Source: JANQPD01 sp963715655
Lineage (GTDB): Bacteria > Bacteroidota > Bacteroidia > Flavobacteriales > Schleiferiaceae
DNA: 64,000 nt
NCBI GenBank assembly: GCA_963715655.1
Contig: OY970262.1
Span: 930,001 to 994,000, forward strand
Reading direction: 5' to 3'
The position numbers were made by a program, and so were the translations under genes. Within the stretch, counting starts at the first letter, position 1. The number at the start of each line of letters is the position of its first letter. Positions 1-8,436 of this stretch are shown here, in pieces. The notes under the pieces were generated by a model. That model saw nothing but the letters and a program-made list of their open reading frames with translations. It was not told the DNA's origin and ran no database searches.

Positions 1-1
1 A

Positions 2-1129
2 AACCCTTTTGGTACACATGCTTTACAGCAAATTTTACCTGATTATGTGCAACAAAAGGATGCGGAAGTAAACACCGTTTATGTAAGTTTTGAGGAGTTA
101 TTAGCTCAAAATTATAGCGGCAATATGTTGGTGGTTTGCGGTCAGTTTAATGCGGGTACTCGCGATGTACAAGCGCTTTTTGATTATGTAGCCAAAGGCA
201 ATAAAGTAGTTATTGCCGCTAATGTGTTTAGAGGATACTTAGAGGATAGCTTGGGCTTAGAAAATCGAGATTATAATATTGAGCATTCTTTAGAGGCGCA
301 ACAGGCAGGTGCAGCGGCTATGGGCACTAATAAAGTGGACATTGATTTTGCTAAAGTGGGTGGCTATCCAAAACGTACCTACACATTTTCTACCGGTGCA
401 GCTAGTATGTTTTTGGTAGATACCAATAAGCAGCTAAGCCGCTTGGCCTATACGTTTAACGATGAATTGATGTTTGGCGGAATGGCCATCGGTAAAGGGG
501 AGTTATACCTGAGTACCACACCCATGCTTTTTACTAATTACTATTTATTGCGCGATAGAGGTGATGAGTTTGTAGCCGGCTTACTTTCGCCCTTAGCGGG
601 AAGCAAAAGCCTTATATACAATCAGTTTTACCAGTTTGGTAGAGCTGAAGCACGCACGCCCTTACGCTATATTTTAAGTGCACCGGCATTGCGCAACGCA
701 TATATTTTGGCTATAATAGGTGTACTGTTATTCATCATTTTTTACGGTAAACGTGTGCAGCGTATAATCCCAGTTATTGAGCCTTTAAAAAATAGTTCAC
801 TTGAATTTGCTAACACATTAGGACAGTTATATTATCAACAAAAGAACCATGTAAATTTGGCTAATAAGCGTTTACGCTATTGGTTAAATTTTGTGCACAA
901 CCATTATTTATTAGAAACAAAAGTGCTAGATGCTGATTTTGAAGAAGAGCTTATCGCAAAAAGCGGTGCACCGCCTAAAAGTGTAAAATTTTTGGTGCAC
1001 ATGGCCGCTAATGCAGATAAAGCCACAAATTACACCGCACAGGATATGCTACATTTAGAAGAGCATCTCAATAATTTTTATAAAACAACTTATACCCAAA
1101 CCAATGGAAGAAGAGCAAAGCTCCGCTGA
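2..1129 (+). CDS. DUF4350 domain-containing membrane protein, 5' end outside the window
   Basis: The reading frame is open from base 2, so the gene starts before the window; the GTG at 47 is internal. The first visible residues (NPFGTHALQQIL) are the conserved opening of the DUF4350 fold. About 215 residues on there is one strong membrane segment (around nt 700-750) followed by a basic, helical cytoplasmic tail. The stop lies inside the next gene, with a 26-bp overlap, so it is translated together with the MoxR ATPase. In Bacteroidota this protein usually sits in a MoxR/DUF58 cluster of unknown role at the membrane. Family call is from sequence and context; the function is not known. Confidence 0.82.
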   Translation, partial: NPFGTHALQQILPDYVQQKDAEVNTVYVSFEELLAQNYSGNMLVVCGQFNAGTRDVQALFDYVAKGNKVVIAANVFRGYLEDSLGLENRDYNIEHSLEAQQAGAAAMGTNKVDIDFAKVGGYPKRTYTFSTGAASMFLVDTNKQLSRLAYTFNDELMFGGMAIGKGELYLSTTPMLFTNYYLLRDRGDEFVAGLLSPLAGSKSLIYNQFYQFGRAEARTPLRYILSAPALRNAYILAIIGVLLFIIFYGKRVQRIIPVIEPLKNSSLEFANTLGQLYYQQKNHVNLANKRLRYWLNFVHNHYLLETKVLDADFEEELIAKSGAPPKSVKFLVHMAANADKATNYTAQDMLHLEEHLNNFYKTTYTQTNGRRAKLR

Positions 1130-2090
1130 TTTTGAAAGTAGAATTGATTTAACTCAACTGAATGAGGCGGTAGAAAAACTACGTGCAGAATTTGGTAAAT
1201 ACGTAATTGGACAGCCCAAAATGTTAGATTTACTTTTGGTAAGCCTGTTGGCAGATGGCCATGCGCTTATTGAAGGGGTGCCGGGTGTGGCAAAAACACG
1301 CAGTGCAAAATTATTGGCCAAATTGCTTAAGGTTGATTTTGCGCGAGTGCAGTTTACACCAGATTTAATGCCGAGTGATGTTTTGGGAACTTCGGTGTAT
1401 AATCAAAAAACCAATGCTTTTGAGTATCAAAAAGGGCCGGTGTTTTCAAACATTGTGTTAATTGATGAAATAAATCGTGCACCGGCAAAAACCCAAGCGG
1501 CACTTTTTGAGGTGATGGAAGAAAGGCAAATTACCGCTGATGGACACACGTTTAAAATGAACGCTCCGTATTTGGTGTTGGCTACGCAAAACCCAATTGA
1601 ACAGGAAGGTACCTATCGTTTGCCGGAGGCACAACTAGACCGCTTTTTGGTAAAAATTGAAGTGGAATATCCCTCTTTAGAAGATGAAGAGTTAATTTTG
1701 GAACTACATCATGCTTCGGGCTTTATGGACATTAACGAAGCAGAAGCAGTGCTAGATGCGGAGCAGATTTTAAAAATACGCAAGCAAGTGCAGCAAATAC
1801 AAGCAAGTGTAGAAATGCGCAAGTACATTGCTGCTTTGGTGCATCAAACCAGAAAGGATAAAAACTTGTATTTAGGAGCTTCGCCACGGGCTACGGTTGC
1901 CTTATTAAACGCTTCTAAAGCATTAGCTGCTATGCAGGGGCGTGATTTTATTAGCCCTGATGATGTACAGTTTTTACTTCAACCTGTGTTAGGTCACCGC
2001 ATCATTTTATCTCCCGAAAGGGAAATGGAAGGTTTGAGCATTGCGCAAGCGCTAAAGCAAGTGGTGGGTAAGGTGGAAGTGCCAAGGTAG
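1104..2090 (+). CDS. MoxR family AAA+ ATPase
   Basis: A 328-residue AAA+ ATPase of the MoxR group. Visible motifs are a Walker A loop GVPGVAKT at about residues 58-65, a Walker B segment IVLIDEINRAP at about 117-127, and the family signature NPIEQEGTYRLPEAQLDRF at about 163-181. MoxR proteins act as chaperone-like ATPases that activate or assemble partner proteins, often ones with VWA or DUF58 domains. It overlaps the DUF4350 gene by 26 bp and is followed 346 bp later by a DUF58 gene, the classic MoxR partner. The start ATG is unambiguous. Substrate unknown. Confidence 0.95.
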   Translation: MEEEQSSADFESRIDLTQLNEAVEKLRAEFGKYVIGQPKMLDLLLVSLLADGHALIEGVPGVAKTRSAKLLAKLLKVDFARVQFTPDLMPSDVLGTSVYNQKTNAFEYQKGPVFSNIVLIDEINRAPAKTQAALFEVMEERQITADGHTFKMNAPYLVLATQNPIEQEGTYRLPEAQLDRFLVKIEVEYPSLEDEELILELHHASGFMDINEAEAVLDAEQILKIRKQVQQIQASVEMRKYIAALVHQTRKDKNLYLGASPRATVALLNASKALAAMQGRDFISPDDVQFLLQPVLGHRIILSPEREMEGLSIAQALKQVVGKVEVPR

Positions 2091-2239
2091 GGTGGTTAGT
2101 AAGTTGAATAGTGAATTGGTTAATTAGTGAGTTGGGTTTAAGAGGAATGGTGGAAAGTTGAAGGTTGAAAGTTTACCTGCGGAGAAAAGATGGAAGCACT
2201 AGACTTTATCTATTTTGGCTTCAACGTTTCGTGTAGCTT

Positions 2240-2291
2240 ATCCCCCTTTAAACAGCCTGTGCTGAGTTTGACGAAGTAGGCGAAGGGGGAT
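2240..2291. repeat. Inverted repeat in the MoxR-DUF58 gap
   Basis: The 346-bp gap 2091-2436 holds no convincing gene. Its first part (2091-2175) is built of degenerate words such as gttgaa, gttagt and gaaagtt. A perfect 9-bp inverted repeat follows: atccccctt at 2240-2248 and aagggggat at 2283-2291, separated by 34 bases. It can form a hairpin, but no T-run follows it, so it is more like a small dispersed foldback repeat than a terminator. The rest of the gap up to 2436 shows nothing else that I can support. Confidence 0.5.
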
Positions 2292-2436
2292 GAATAATAT
2301 TTGAATAGGTTATACCACATGCAACTTTTTCCCGCATTAAGCGAGATGCCCAAAGAGCGGAAGTGGATTTTTTAAAGATTAGTTGAATGATAAGCGTTAA
2401 GAAAACAATGAAAACAAATAAACCGCATTTTTTGAA

Positions 2437-3768
2437 TTGAAACGGATAAAACAATTGTATTTACGTCCACTTTTTTTTAAAGTGCTTATAGCAGTAATTG
2501 TGCTGTACGCTTTTGGCTACGCTTTTTATCCATTGTTCCGTTTGGCGCAATTTGCTACGGTGCTTTTGGTTATTGTTTTGGCCTATGAAATAGGGGAAGT
2601 ATTTGCTTTAAAAGAAGGCCTTTTTGCAAGGCGAACCTTAGGTAATAAACTCAGCAACGGAGACGATAACCCCATTTTAATTTATCTGGAAAATCGTTAC
2701 AAGCGGGAAGTAAAGTTAGAAGTGATTGATGAAATTCCACACCAATTTCAGCGTAGAGATATTTTGTTTGATCTGGCTTTAAGCGCTCGAAGCGAAAGCC
2801 AATTGGAATATCATTTACACCCAACTAAGCGGGGTGTATATGCTTTTGGTGCGGTGCGTGTGTTTGCAATTAGTCGCTTTGGCTTTTGTGCCAAGCGTTA
2901 TAGTTTTGATGCAGATCAAGAAGTAGCGGTGTATCCTTCTATCATTCAAATGCGGAAATATGAATTGCTTGCGCTAAGCAATAAATTAACTATGCCCGGC
3001 CTAAAAAAAGTTAGACGCGTAGGGCAAAACCGCGAGTTTGAGCAAATAAACAATTACGTTTGGGGAGACGATTACAGGCGCATTAATTGGAAAGCAACCG
3101 CTCGCAAAGCGGAGCTTATGGTAAACCATTATCAGGATGAACGCAGTCAACAAGTGTACGCGGTTATTGATAAAGGGCGCACCATGCAAATGCCTTTTAA
3201 TGGTCTTAGCCTGTTAGATTATTCTATAAATGCAGCTCTGGCTTTGTGCAATGTAGCCTTAAAAAAATATGATAAAGCAGGTTTACTTTCTTTTCAAGAA
3301 AAGCCCAATACCTTGCTAAAAGCCAGTAGTAGAAATACGCAGCTTTCAAAAATTATGGAAAGGCTGTATGCTGAAAAAACTGAGTTTAAAGAAAGTGATT
3401 TTGGAAGGCTGTACATTGCCATAAAGCGTAGAATAAATCAACGTAGCTTACTATTGTTGTTTACCAATTTTGAAACGGTACACGCTATGGAGCGCCAACT
3501 AAAATATTTACGGTTAATCAATCAAAGTCATTTGCTAGTAGTAGTGCTTTTCAAAAACACAGAATTAGAAGCGGCACACAAAAATGAAGCACCAGATTTA
3601 GAAACTATTTACCAAAAAGGCATAACTGAAAATCTGTTGTATGAAAAACAATTGATAGCCCAAAAGCTACGTGCCAACGGTATTTACACCCTGCTTACCG
3701 AGCCGGAAAATCTTACGCCCAATAGTATAAATGCGTATTTGGAGCTGAAGCAGAAGGGGATTAGTTAG
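2437..3768 (+). CDS. DUF58 domain-containing protein
   Basis: A 443-residue protein with two hydrophobic segments in the first 60 residues, then a soluble region carrying the DUF58 signature (about residues 205-222, YVWGDDYRRINWKATAR) and a VWA-like C-terminal half. DUF58 proteins are the usual partners of MoxR ATPases, whose gene lies just upstream. The start chosen is TTG at 2437, because an in-frame TAA lies at 2419-2421 and the translation from TTG leads directly into the expected basic N-terminus and membrane helices. The 346-bp gap before it is longer than usual for this cluster, so it may have its own promoter. The cellular role is not established. Confidence 0.88.
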   Translation: MKRIKQLYLRPLFFKVLIAVIVLYAFGYAFYPLFRLAQFATVLLVIVLAYEIGEVFALKEGLFARRTLGNKLSNGDDNPILIYLENRYKREVKLEVIDEIPHQFQRRDILFDLALSARSESQLEYHLHPTKRGVYAFGAVRVFAISRFGFCAKRYSFDADQEVAVYPSIIQMRKYELLALSNKLTMPGLKKVRRVGQNREFEQINNYVWGDDYRRINWKATARKAELMVNHYQDERSQQVYAVIDKGRTMQMPFNGLSLLDYSINAALALCNVALKKYDKAGLLSFQEKPNTLLKASSRNTQLSKIMERLYAEKTEFKESDFGRLYIAIKRRINQRSLLLLFTNFETVHAMERQLKYLRLINQSHLLVVVLFKNTELEAAHKNEAPDLETIYQKGITENLLYEKQLIAQKLRANGIYTLLTEPENLTPNSINAYLELKQKGIS

Positions 3769-4115
3769 GGTTGATAAACCTTTCTATTCATTATCACTAA
3801 CACAATCAAAATTATACTTGAAAAAAGCGTTCCAATAGGTAAGTACCAAAGTGTTAAAATGGATAGGAGTATCCCAAAAATACGTGCCTTATTGGTATTC
3901 TTACAAACACTAAAAACCCATGCTAGCCAAAGTAAGCCGTAAAGTATAAAGAGCGGCCCGAGTGTAAAAACATCGATGCCCATACTAGAGAAAATACTCG
4001 ACCATGGGCCAGGTTTATCAGGGCCAATGTATTTGCCAATTATCAAAACGTAAATACCATCCACCAGCATAAAAGCACCGTTTATGAAGCCTAGTATTGT
4101 GATTAAAATTTTCAT
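3765..4115 (-). CDS. Small hypothetical membrane protein (four helices)
   Basis: A 116-residue protein made almost entirely of hydrophobic stretches, about four membrane helices (residues 4-28, 45-70, 80-98, 97-112 roughly) with short polar loops. I do not recognise the family. Its stop overlaps the end of the convergent DUF58 gene by 4 bp. It lies downstream of the hip operon on the same strand, separated from hipT by 37 bp, so it may be read from the same message, but nothing in the sequence ties it to the toxin-antitoxin function. Confidence 0.6.
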   Translation of the reverse strand: MKILITILGFINGAFMLVDGIYVLIIGKYIGPDKPGPWSSIFSSMGIDVFTLGPLFILYGLLWLAWVFSVCKNTNKARIFGILLSILTLWYLPIGTLFSSIILIVLVIMNRKVYQP

Positions 4116-4152
4116 GTGATATAAGCTCTTGGTAGGGTTCAGACTGAAATTT

Positions 4153-5139
4153 CTATTCCTTTTTCAATAATTTCAAACGGCTCTCATACCCTTGCCAGTA
4201 GTTTCTTTTTGTTTTTTCGTTTAAAAACGAAGCCTTTACCATCTTCTCCACCATAGTTGATTTTGCTATCATATCGCTTAAAATATTGGTAAAAATTTTC
4301 TCCTTAATACCAGCAGTTTTCGCAAGTACAGCAAACTGCTGACTGATTTTACCGCGTGTTAAATTTCGCGGAAGCAAACCATCCTCCAATGCAAAATCTT
4401 TATCATCTATATGTATTCGGCTGTTTAACAAATCGTAAGCAGGGCTCAACCTGTAATCTCCCATCGTGGTTTCCAATAAGGAAAAATTTTTAAAATGTGC
4501 ATCTCCATTTGAGAAGAGATAGTTAAAAATCAATAGTTTTAAGAGCTTAACGGATTCCACTTTATAAGCCGGTAAATAGGTTTCCATTAATTGAAAAATT
4601 TCTAAATAATTACCTTCATATTTATAATGTGCTCCGTGCGTTTGCGGTGTTCTTTGCGCCAAACAGGCAAAATCCTCTTGAGCCTGTTTTGTATCATTTT
4701 CCTTTACATCAAAGCGTTTGGTAATGTATGCAGGTGAACCATTTTTAAAAAATATTAAAGCATTTTCAGCAGTTTCAATGCCATAAACTTGCTTAGCTAT
4801 TTGCATAGTTAAATGCTCGTTAGCCGGCATTTGTTCCTTGTTTTTACCAAAACTGGGAATGGGTTTTAATATGTACGCGCCCTTTTCGCCTTCTTTAACT
4901 AGCCGTAGTTTATTCTTTTCTAGTAACACAGAAAATTTTTCCTGAACTCCGGAAATGGAAATTCGTTTTCGGTTTTCATCAAAAAGCATGTCCGTTTCTA
5001 CGTTTGAAGCTGGTGCATCATAGGGTAAAATATGACTCACCTTCTGTTTTTGAAAAACTTTATTTAAGCAAGTTCTGCTATATGTGTTAAACCCTTCGGC
5101 TAAAGTGCCCGGACAATAATTTATAGTTGGGACACTCAT
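4153..5139 (-). CDS. hipT: HipT-like serine/threonine kinase toxin (HipA C-terminal domain)
   Basis: A 328-residue protein matching the kinase core of HipA but lacking the N-terminal subdomain, which is encoded by the separate gene upstream. Visible motifs are a glycine-rich loop RISISGVQEKFS (residues 59-70), a probable ATP-binding lysine in ILKP (K92), the catalytic loop NGDAHFKNFS (Asp213, Asn218) and a DFG-equivalent YDL (Asp236). The SIS in the loop resembles the autophosphorylated loop of the E. coli HipT. HipA-type kinases phosphorylate aminoacyl-tRNA synthetases and stall translation; the target here is unknown. Its start overlaps the stop of hipS by 4 bp, so the two are translationally coupled. 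Confidence 0.9.
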   Translation of the reverse strand: MSVPTINYCPGTLAEGFNTYSRTCLNKVFQKQKVSHILPYDAPASNVETDMLFDENRKRISISGVQEKFSVLLEKNKLRLVKEGEKGAYILKPIPSFGKNKEQMPANEHLTMQIAKQVYGIETAENALIFFKNGSPAYITKRFDVKENDTKQAQEDFACLAQRTPQTHGAHYKYEGNYLEIFQLMETYLPAYKVESVKLLKLLIFNYLFSNGDAHFKNFSLLETTMGDYRLSPAYDLLNSRIHIDDKDFALEDGLLPRNLTRGKISQQFAVLAKTAGIKEKIFTNILSDMIAKSTMVEKMVKASFLNEKTKRNYWQGYESRLKLLKKE

Positions 5140-5465
5140 GGAGTATCCATTTTAAGAACCGTAACAGCGCCAATTGTATCACATTTAGCCGTTATTATTA
5201 ATAATCCAAAATAATCGTCTTCATCAATTCTGTTGTAGTTACAAACTACTTGCTTATTTGAGCCTTCCGGTAGCATGTTGAAAAAAAATGGGAACAAATG
5301 TTTTGAATAATGTACTAGTTGCGATTTTGGTAGGGTAAGGCTAATACTGGGTTTGTGAAAGTTTTCTACCCATTTAGGAAAGTAGGAAAATACAAAGGAG
5401 CCGTCATCTTGTTGATTAAGCGTGGCTGCTGCTTCATCTTTATAAAAAACCTTTGCTTTTCTCAT
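5136..5465 (-). CDS. hipS: HipS-like protein (HipA N-terminal subdomain as a free protein)
   Basis: A 109-residue protein equivalent to the N-terminal subdomain of HipA (Couple_hipA family): a short beta-rich start, the segment SISLTLPKS, and the conserved FFFNMLPEGSN stretch near residues 60-70. In the E. coli three-gene HipBST system the free HipS protein neutralises the HipT kinase; the same role is inferred here from gene order and size, not shown by the sequence. The gene starts on the last base of the hipB stop codon and ends 4 bp inside hipT, so all three are one tightly coupled unit. Confidence 0.88.
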   Translation of the reverse strand: MRKAKVFYKDEAAATLNQQDDGSFVFSYFPKWVENFHKPSISLTLPKSQLVHYSKHLFPFFFNMLPEGSNKQVVCNYNRIDEDDYFGLLIITAKCDTIGAVTVLKMDTP

Positions 5466-5677
5466 TAGCTAGCTACTTTTTTAAGTTTTAAAGAAATTTC
5501 CAAACCCAAAACATCTACCAATTTTTGAATAGTTCGAAGCGTAGGGTTTCCCTTTCCACTTTCAAATTGCTTCAACGTTCTTAAACCTACACCAGATAGT
5601 TCAGCCAGTGTTTCTTGATTTACGCGTAAAATTTCTCTTCGCTCTTTTACAAGTTTAACTAATTCTTGATAGTGCAT
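5465..5677 (-). CDS. hipB: HipB-like XRE family DNA-binding protein
   Basis: A 70-residue helix-turn-helix protein of the XRE/Cro type, with the recognition region around residues 20-60 (NQETLAELSGVGLRTLKQFESGKGNPTLRTI). It is the first gene of a hipB-hipS-hipT operon. In such systems HipB binds a palindrome at its own promoter and often binds the toxin too. A matching palindrome lies 52 bp upstream of the start codon (5729-5752). The protein is little more than one HTH domain, shorter than E. coli K-12 HipB (88 residues). Confidence 0.9.
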   Translation of the reverse strand: MHYQELVKLVKERREILRVNQETLAELSGVGLRTLKQFESGKGNPTLRTIQKLVDVLGLEISLKLKKVAS

Positions 5678-5696
5678 TTTATGGCTCTTTTTTGTG

Positions 5697-5752
5697 CAAA
5701 TTTAAGGATAATCTTTGATAAAACATTAAATAGTGCGCTTTAAAGCACTATT
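5697..5752 (-). promoter_or_regulatory. hipBST promoter with operator-like palindrome
   Basis: On the minus strand a Bacteroidota -7 box TAAATTTG lies at 5704-5697, about 20 bases before the hipB ATG, giving a leader of roughly 12 bases. Upstream, at 5729-5752, are perfect 8-bp arms aatagtgc / gcactatt around an 8-base centre gctttaaa, just beyond the expected -33 region. This is where an XRE antitoxin would bind for autoregulation. The motif match is seen directly; binding is inferred. Confidence 0.65.
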
Positions 5753-5906
5753 GAGCAACGGTAGTTCATTTAAGTATAATTTTCAATCAGAACTTAACAC
5801 TCTAAAACTCCAAGTATGACTTTTGCTACATATATAAAAAATGCCACCGACAAGCTGAGTGTATTGCTTGTTTGGTGTTTTAAATTATTGAGTATAAACA
5901 TCTATT

Positions 5907-6127
5907 AACCTGAGTTCGATTAATACTCAAATAAAATCAATCTGATAGTTAGTGGTTTAATAGCTTTAAAACAACCACCTAGCCCCTCAGCCCCGTCTTG
6001 GTGGGGGAGTAGCGACACATGCAGCAAACTCCCACTTCGTTGAAAATGCTGTTTTAGCAGTAGGGGTTGGGGGGCTTTAGAGAAGTTTAAATGCTCATAT
6101 TTTTTATATAAAAATCGAACTCAGGTT
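5907..6127. repeat. Foldback element with 14-bp terminal inverted repeats
   Basis: Part of the 719-bp gene-free stretch 5678-6396. The ends are perfect 14-bp inverted repeats, aacctgagttcgat at 5907-5920 and atcgaactcaggtt at 6114-6127. Inside are nested foldbacks: gtggtt (5952-5957) with aaccac (5973-5978), and agcccctcagcccc (5981-5994) with ggggttggggggct (6063-6076), 12 of 14 paired plus wobble pairs. There is no open frame of note. The structure resembles a short non-autonomous mobile or dispersed repeat. No clear target-site duplication was found. Confidence 0.6.
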
Positions 6128-6141
6128 TTTTTATAAAAACG

Positions 6142-6397
6142 TTAATTCGTCATTCGTAATTCCACATTCGTATTTGTCCTACTGCCACCAAGTGCCTTAA
6201 TTCGTCATTCGTCATTCGTCATTCGTCATTTGTCCTACTGCCTCCAAGTGCCTTAATTCGTCATTCGTCATTCGTCATTTGTCCTACTTCCACCAAGTGT
6301 GCCTCAATTCGTCATTCGTCATTCTACATTCGTCATTTTTCCTACTTCCACCAAGTGCCTTAATTCGTCATTCGTCATTCTGCATTCGTAATTCCTC
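6142..6397. repeat. Tandem repeat of ~55 bp built from attcgtc words
   Basis: About 4.6 copies of a 51-56-bp unit, starting at 6142, 6197, 6253, 6304 and 6360. Each unit begins taattcgtcattcgtc and ends cctactKccaccaagtg (K = G or T), and is itself made of short iterations of attcgtc(a). It runs right up to the stop codon of the next minus-strand gene (6397), so it lies in that gene's 3' region. Copies differ by a few bases and by the number of inner words, which suggests slippage. Not a CRISPR array: the units have no unique spacers. Confidence 0.85.
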
Positions 6398-8436
6398 TAC
6401 AATTTCACTCTCAAACTCACTTTAATTTCACTTTGAAAGTTTCCTGCAATAGCTCCTGTGCCGCTGCTAATAACGTTTCGGTCAAAAAAGCGGAAGAAGC
6501 CGTAGCGTAATTGCAGCGTTATACCATCTGCGAAAGCGTAAGAACCCATAAGATAAAAACGAGTGCTTTGGCCATAATAGGGAGGAATGCTAAAAGCATA
6601 AAGCACATCATTTTCGTAGGCATAAATGCGCGTATCAAAACTAGGGGTTTCGGTAAGCGCCACCCGGCCAATAAGTTTTAAGGGTAAGCGGCTAAAGGTG
6701 TATTTCACATCTTGAAACACCATAAACCCACGTTCATTTTTTTCAGGAGAAGTAAAAAAAGTATATTCCACACGATTGGCTAATTGCCAGTTAGCGTTGG
6801 CGCTATACGCAATATGCAAGCGGGCACTTTCTCGCCTACGATCTTGCAACAAAGGAGTTTGCACGGCATCGGCATTGGTTTGTTGCGTTTCATTTCGGTA
6901 GCGTAAATAATAGCTGAAATAGCGGCTAAACGGATGTTCCCATTGCAGCAAATAATCTCGGCCTTTACTAGGAGCGCCTACCCCAAAGCGCAACCAGTCA
7001 AAATAGTAATGATCAGCATACGCTTTAATTTTAATTCTTCCATAAACCTCCCAATCTATACCTGCATAAAATCCACGCTCGCCACTACCGCCATTTTCGG
7101 CAAAAGGAGCGTTGTAAACAGTGGTGTATTTTGTGTCAAAGTTGCGGTATAACATGCTCAAAGTTAGGTTGTCGGCCAATTTGGTTTCTAACCCAATACT
7201 CAGCGCGTGTTTTAAAGAATCGTTAATGGCTATTTCTCCAAACAGGTTGAAATTGCGCCAAAGTCGATTAAAATCAAGGGCGTAATTGGTAAATCTTTCT
7301 CCGCGTAAGCGAAATTTTTGATACAATTGCTCACCACTATTTAGTGGTTTTTCTAATATATTTTGAATAGCCGTGGCGCCAACGCTAAAGCCTTGGCCGC
7401 GGTAATTTACATTACCTCCGTACGTGATTAATCTGTTGGCATCTTTATCTGCAAATTCATTGGCGGTGCGGTGCAGCCCTGTGGTTTGTAAGCTGCTTAC
7501 GGCTGGCACTTCCTCTAGCAAAAAAGTATCTGATTCTACTTCGTTGGCGTCAATACTATTGTTGCTGTAAAAGGTGGTAACATCAAAATTGCCTAAGCGT
7601 ATTTTACTGGCAGCACCGCGCATAAAACGATTTTCTTCGGCACCGGCATAGCCACGCACGCCTCTTGCATAGCGTTTTATTTGTGTGGTTTGGGCACCTT
7701 TTCCAAAAGCCAAACCTGTCCAAGCGGCTAAGCCTTGGCCAAATTCCAACTGATAATCGCCAATAATCAATTCCTTTACTTTTCCATAATTACTCAAAGC
7801 TACATGTCCGGAAATAAAATCAATACCCAAGCGCTGCTGGCCACCAAAGGGTTCACCCGCATCTTGCTGCCCAACCAAACCAATGGTAATATTATCTCGA
7901 TAGGTACCTCGATAACGTAAATAATGATTGCCCTGCGGCCCTAAAAAATCACCATCGGTAAAACCTGCACGTTTTTCTAAATCAAAATCGGTGCGGTAAA
8001 TAAATTCATGTCGGCTGTATTTTAAAACGTTACGAAGTTTTAGGTTTGGCACTTCTAATTGTGTGCTAAAATCTAAGTAGGGCGCTAGATCCAGTGCCGT
8101 TACTTGATCAAAACCTTCCACTTGGGCAAGCTCGTAAAGTGAATACAACATTCCGGAGCGCTTGCGGTAGCGCAATAGGTTATTAATCTGAAAATCATTA
8201 AGGTTAGGAATGCGCTCCAAGCCACTGGCATCTGTAAAATTTATTTTTATAGGATTGTCTAAAATCTGCCCAATGCTTTCTGCCAATTGTACTAAGTCGG
8301 TTTCGTTTTCTTCGTTGCCATCGGCTATGCTTTCCAGTTGTGGTTCTAATATTTCGGTGGGCGTGGTCTGTGCCATTCCGCTTATCGCGAAAAGCAACAC
8401 GGCCAAAAAATAGAAGTATGAAAACTTAAAAGACAT
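6397..8436 (-). CDS. Helix-hairpin-helix domain protein fused to an outer-membrane barrel
   Basis: A 679-residue protein with a signal peptide (cleavage near residue 22, GMAQ), an acidic linker, then a ComEA-like helix-hairpin-helix region at about residues 63-125 (INFTDASGLERIPNLNDFQINNLLRYRKRSG and on). The remaining ~550 residues are alternating amphipathic strands typical of a beta-barrel, with many Tyr/Arg pairs, ending KVSLRVKL. HhH domains of this type bind DNA in competence proteins. A barrel carrying one on the periplasmic side is common in Bacteroidota but has no assigned role that I know of. Its start overlaps the upstream PorV-like gene by 11 bp, so they form one operon. Confidence 0.8.
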   Translation of the reverse strand: MSFKFSYFYFLAVLLFAISGMAQTTPTEILEPQLESIADGNEENETDLVQLAESIGQILDNPIKINFTDASGLERIPNLNDFQINNLLRYRKRSGMLYSLYELAQVEGFDQVTALDLAPYLDFSTQLEVPNLKLRNVLKYSRHEFIYRTDFDLEKRAGFTDGDFLGPQGNHYLRYRGTYRDNITIGLVGQQDAGEPFGGQQRLGIDFISGHVALSNYGKVKELIIGDYQLEFGQGLAAWTGLAFGKGAQTTQIKRYARGVRGYAGAEENRFMRGAASKIRLGNFDVTTFYSNNSIDANEVESDTFLLEEVPAVSSLQTTGLHRTANEFADKDANRLITYGGNVNYRGQGFSVGATAIQNILEKPLNSGEQLYQKFRLRGERFTNYALDFNRLWRNFNLFGEIAINDSLKHALSIGLETKLADNLTLSMLYRNFDTKYTTVYNAPFAENGGSGERGFYAGIDWEVYGRIKIKAYADHYYFDWLRFGVGAPSKGRDYLLQWEHPFSRYFSYYLRYRNETQQTNADAVQTPLLQDRRRESARLHIAYSANANWQLANRVEYTFFTSPEKNERGFMVFQDVKYTFSRLPLKLIGRVALTETPSFDTRIYAYENDVLYAFSIPPYYGQSTRFYLMGSYAFADGITLQLRYGFFRFFDRNVISSGTGAIAGNFQSEIKVSLRVKL

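Noticed and set aside
2248..2454. Minus-strand frame of 68 codons over the MoxR-DUF58 gap
   Set aside because: Low-complexity hydrophobic sequence with no family look; it crosses the start of the DUF58 gene and its codon use does not resemble the neighbours.
5910..5930. tRNA-like TTCGA segment
   Set aside because: The gttcgatt word is only part of the 14-bp inverted repeat; no cloverleaf or acceptor stem could be built.
6142..6397. CRISPR array
   Set aside because: Repeats are direct and adjoining, there are no unique spacers of constant size and no cas genes nearby.
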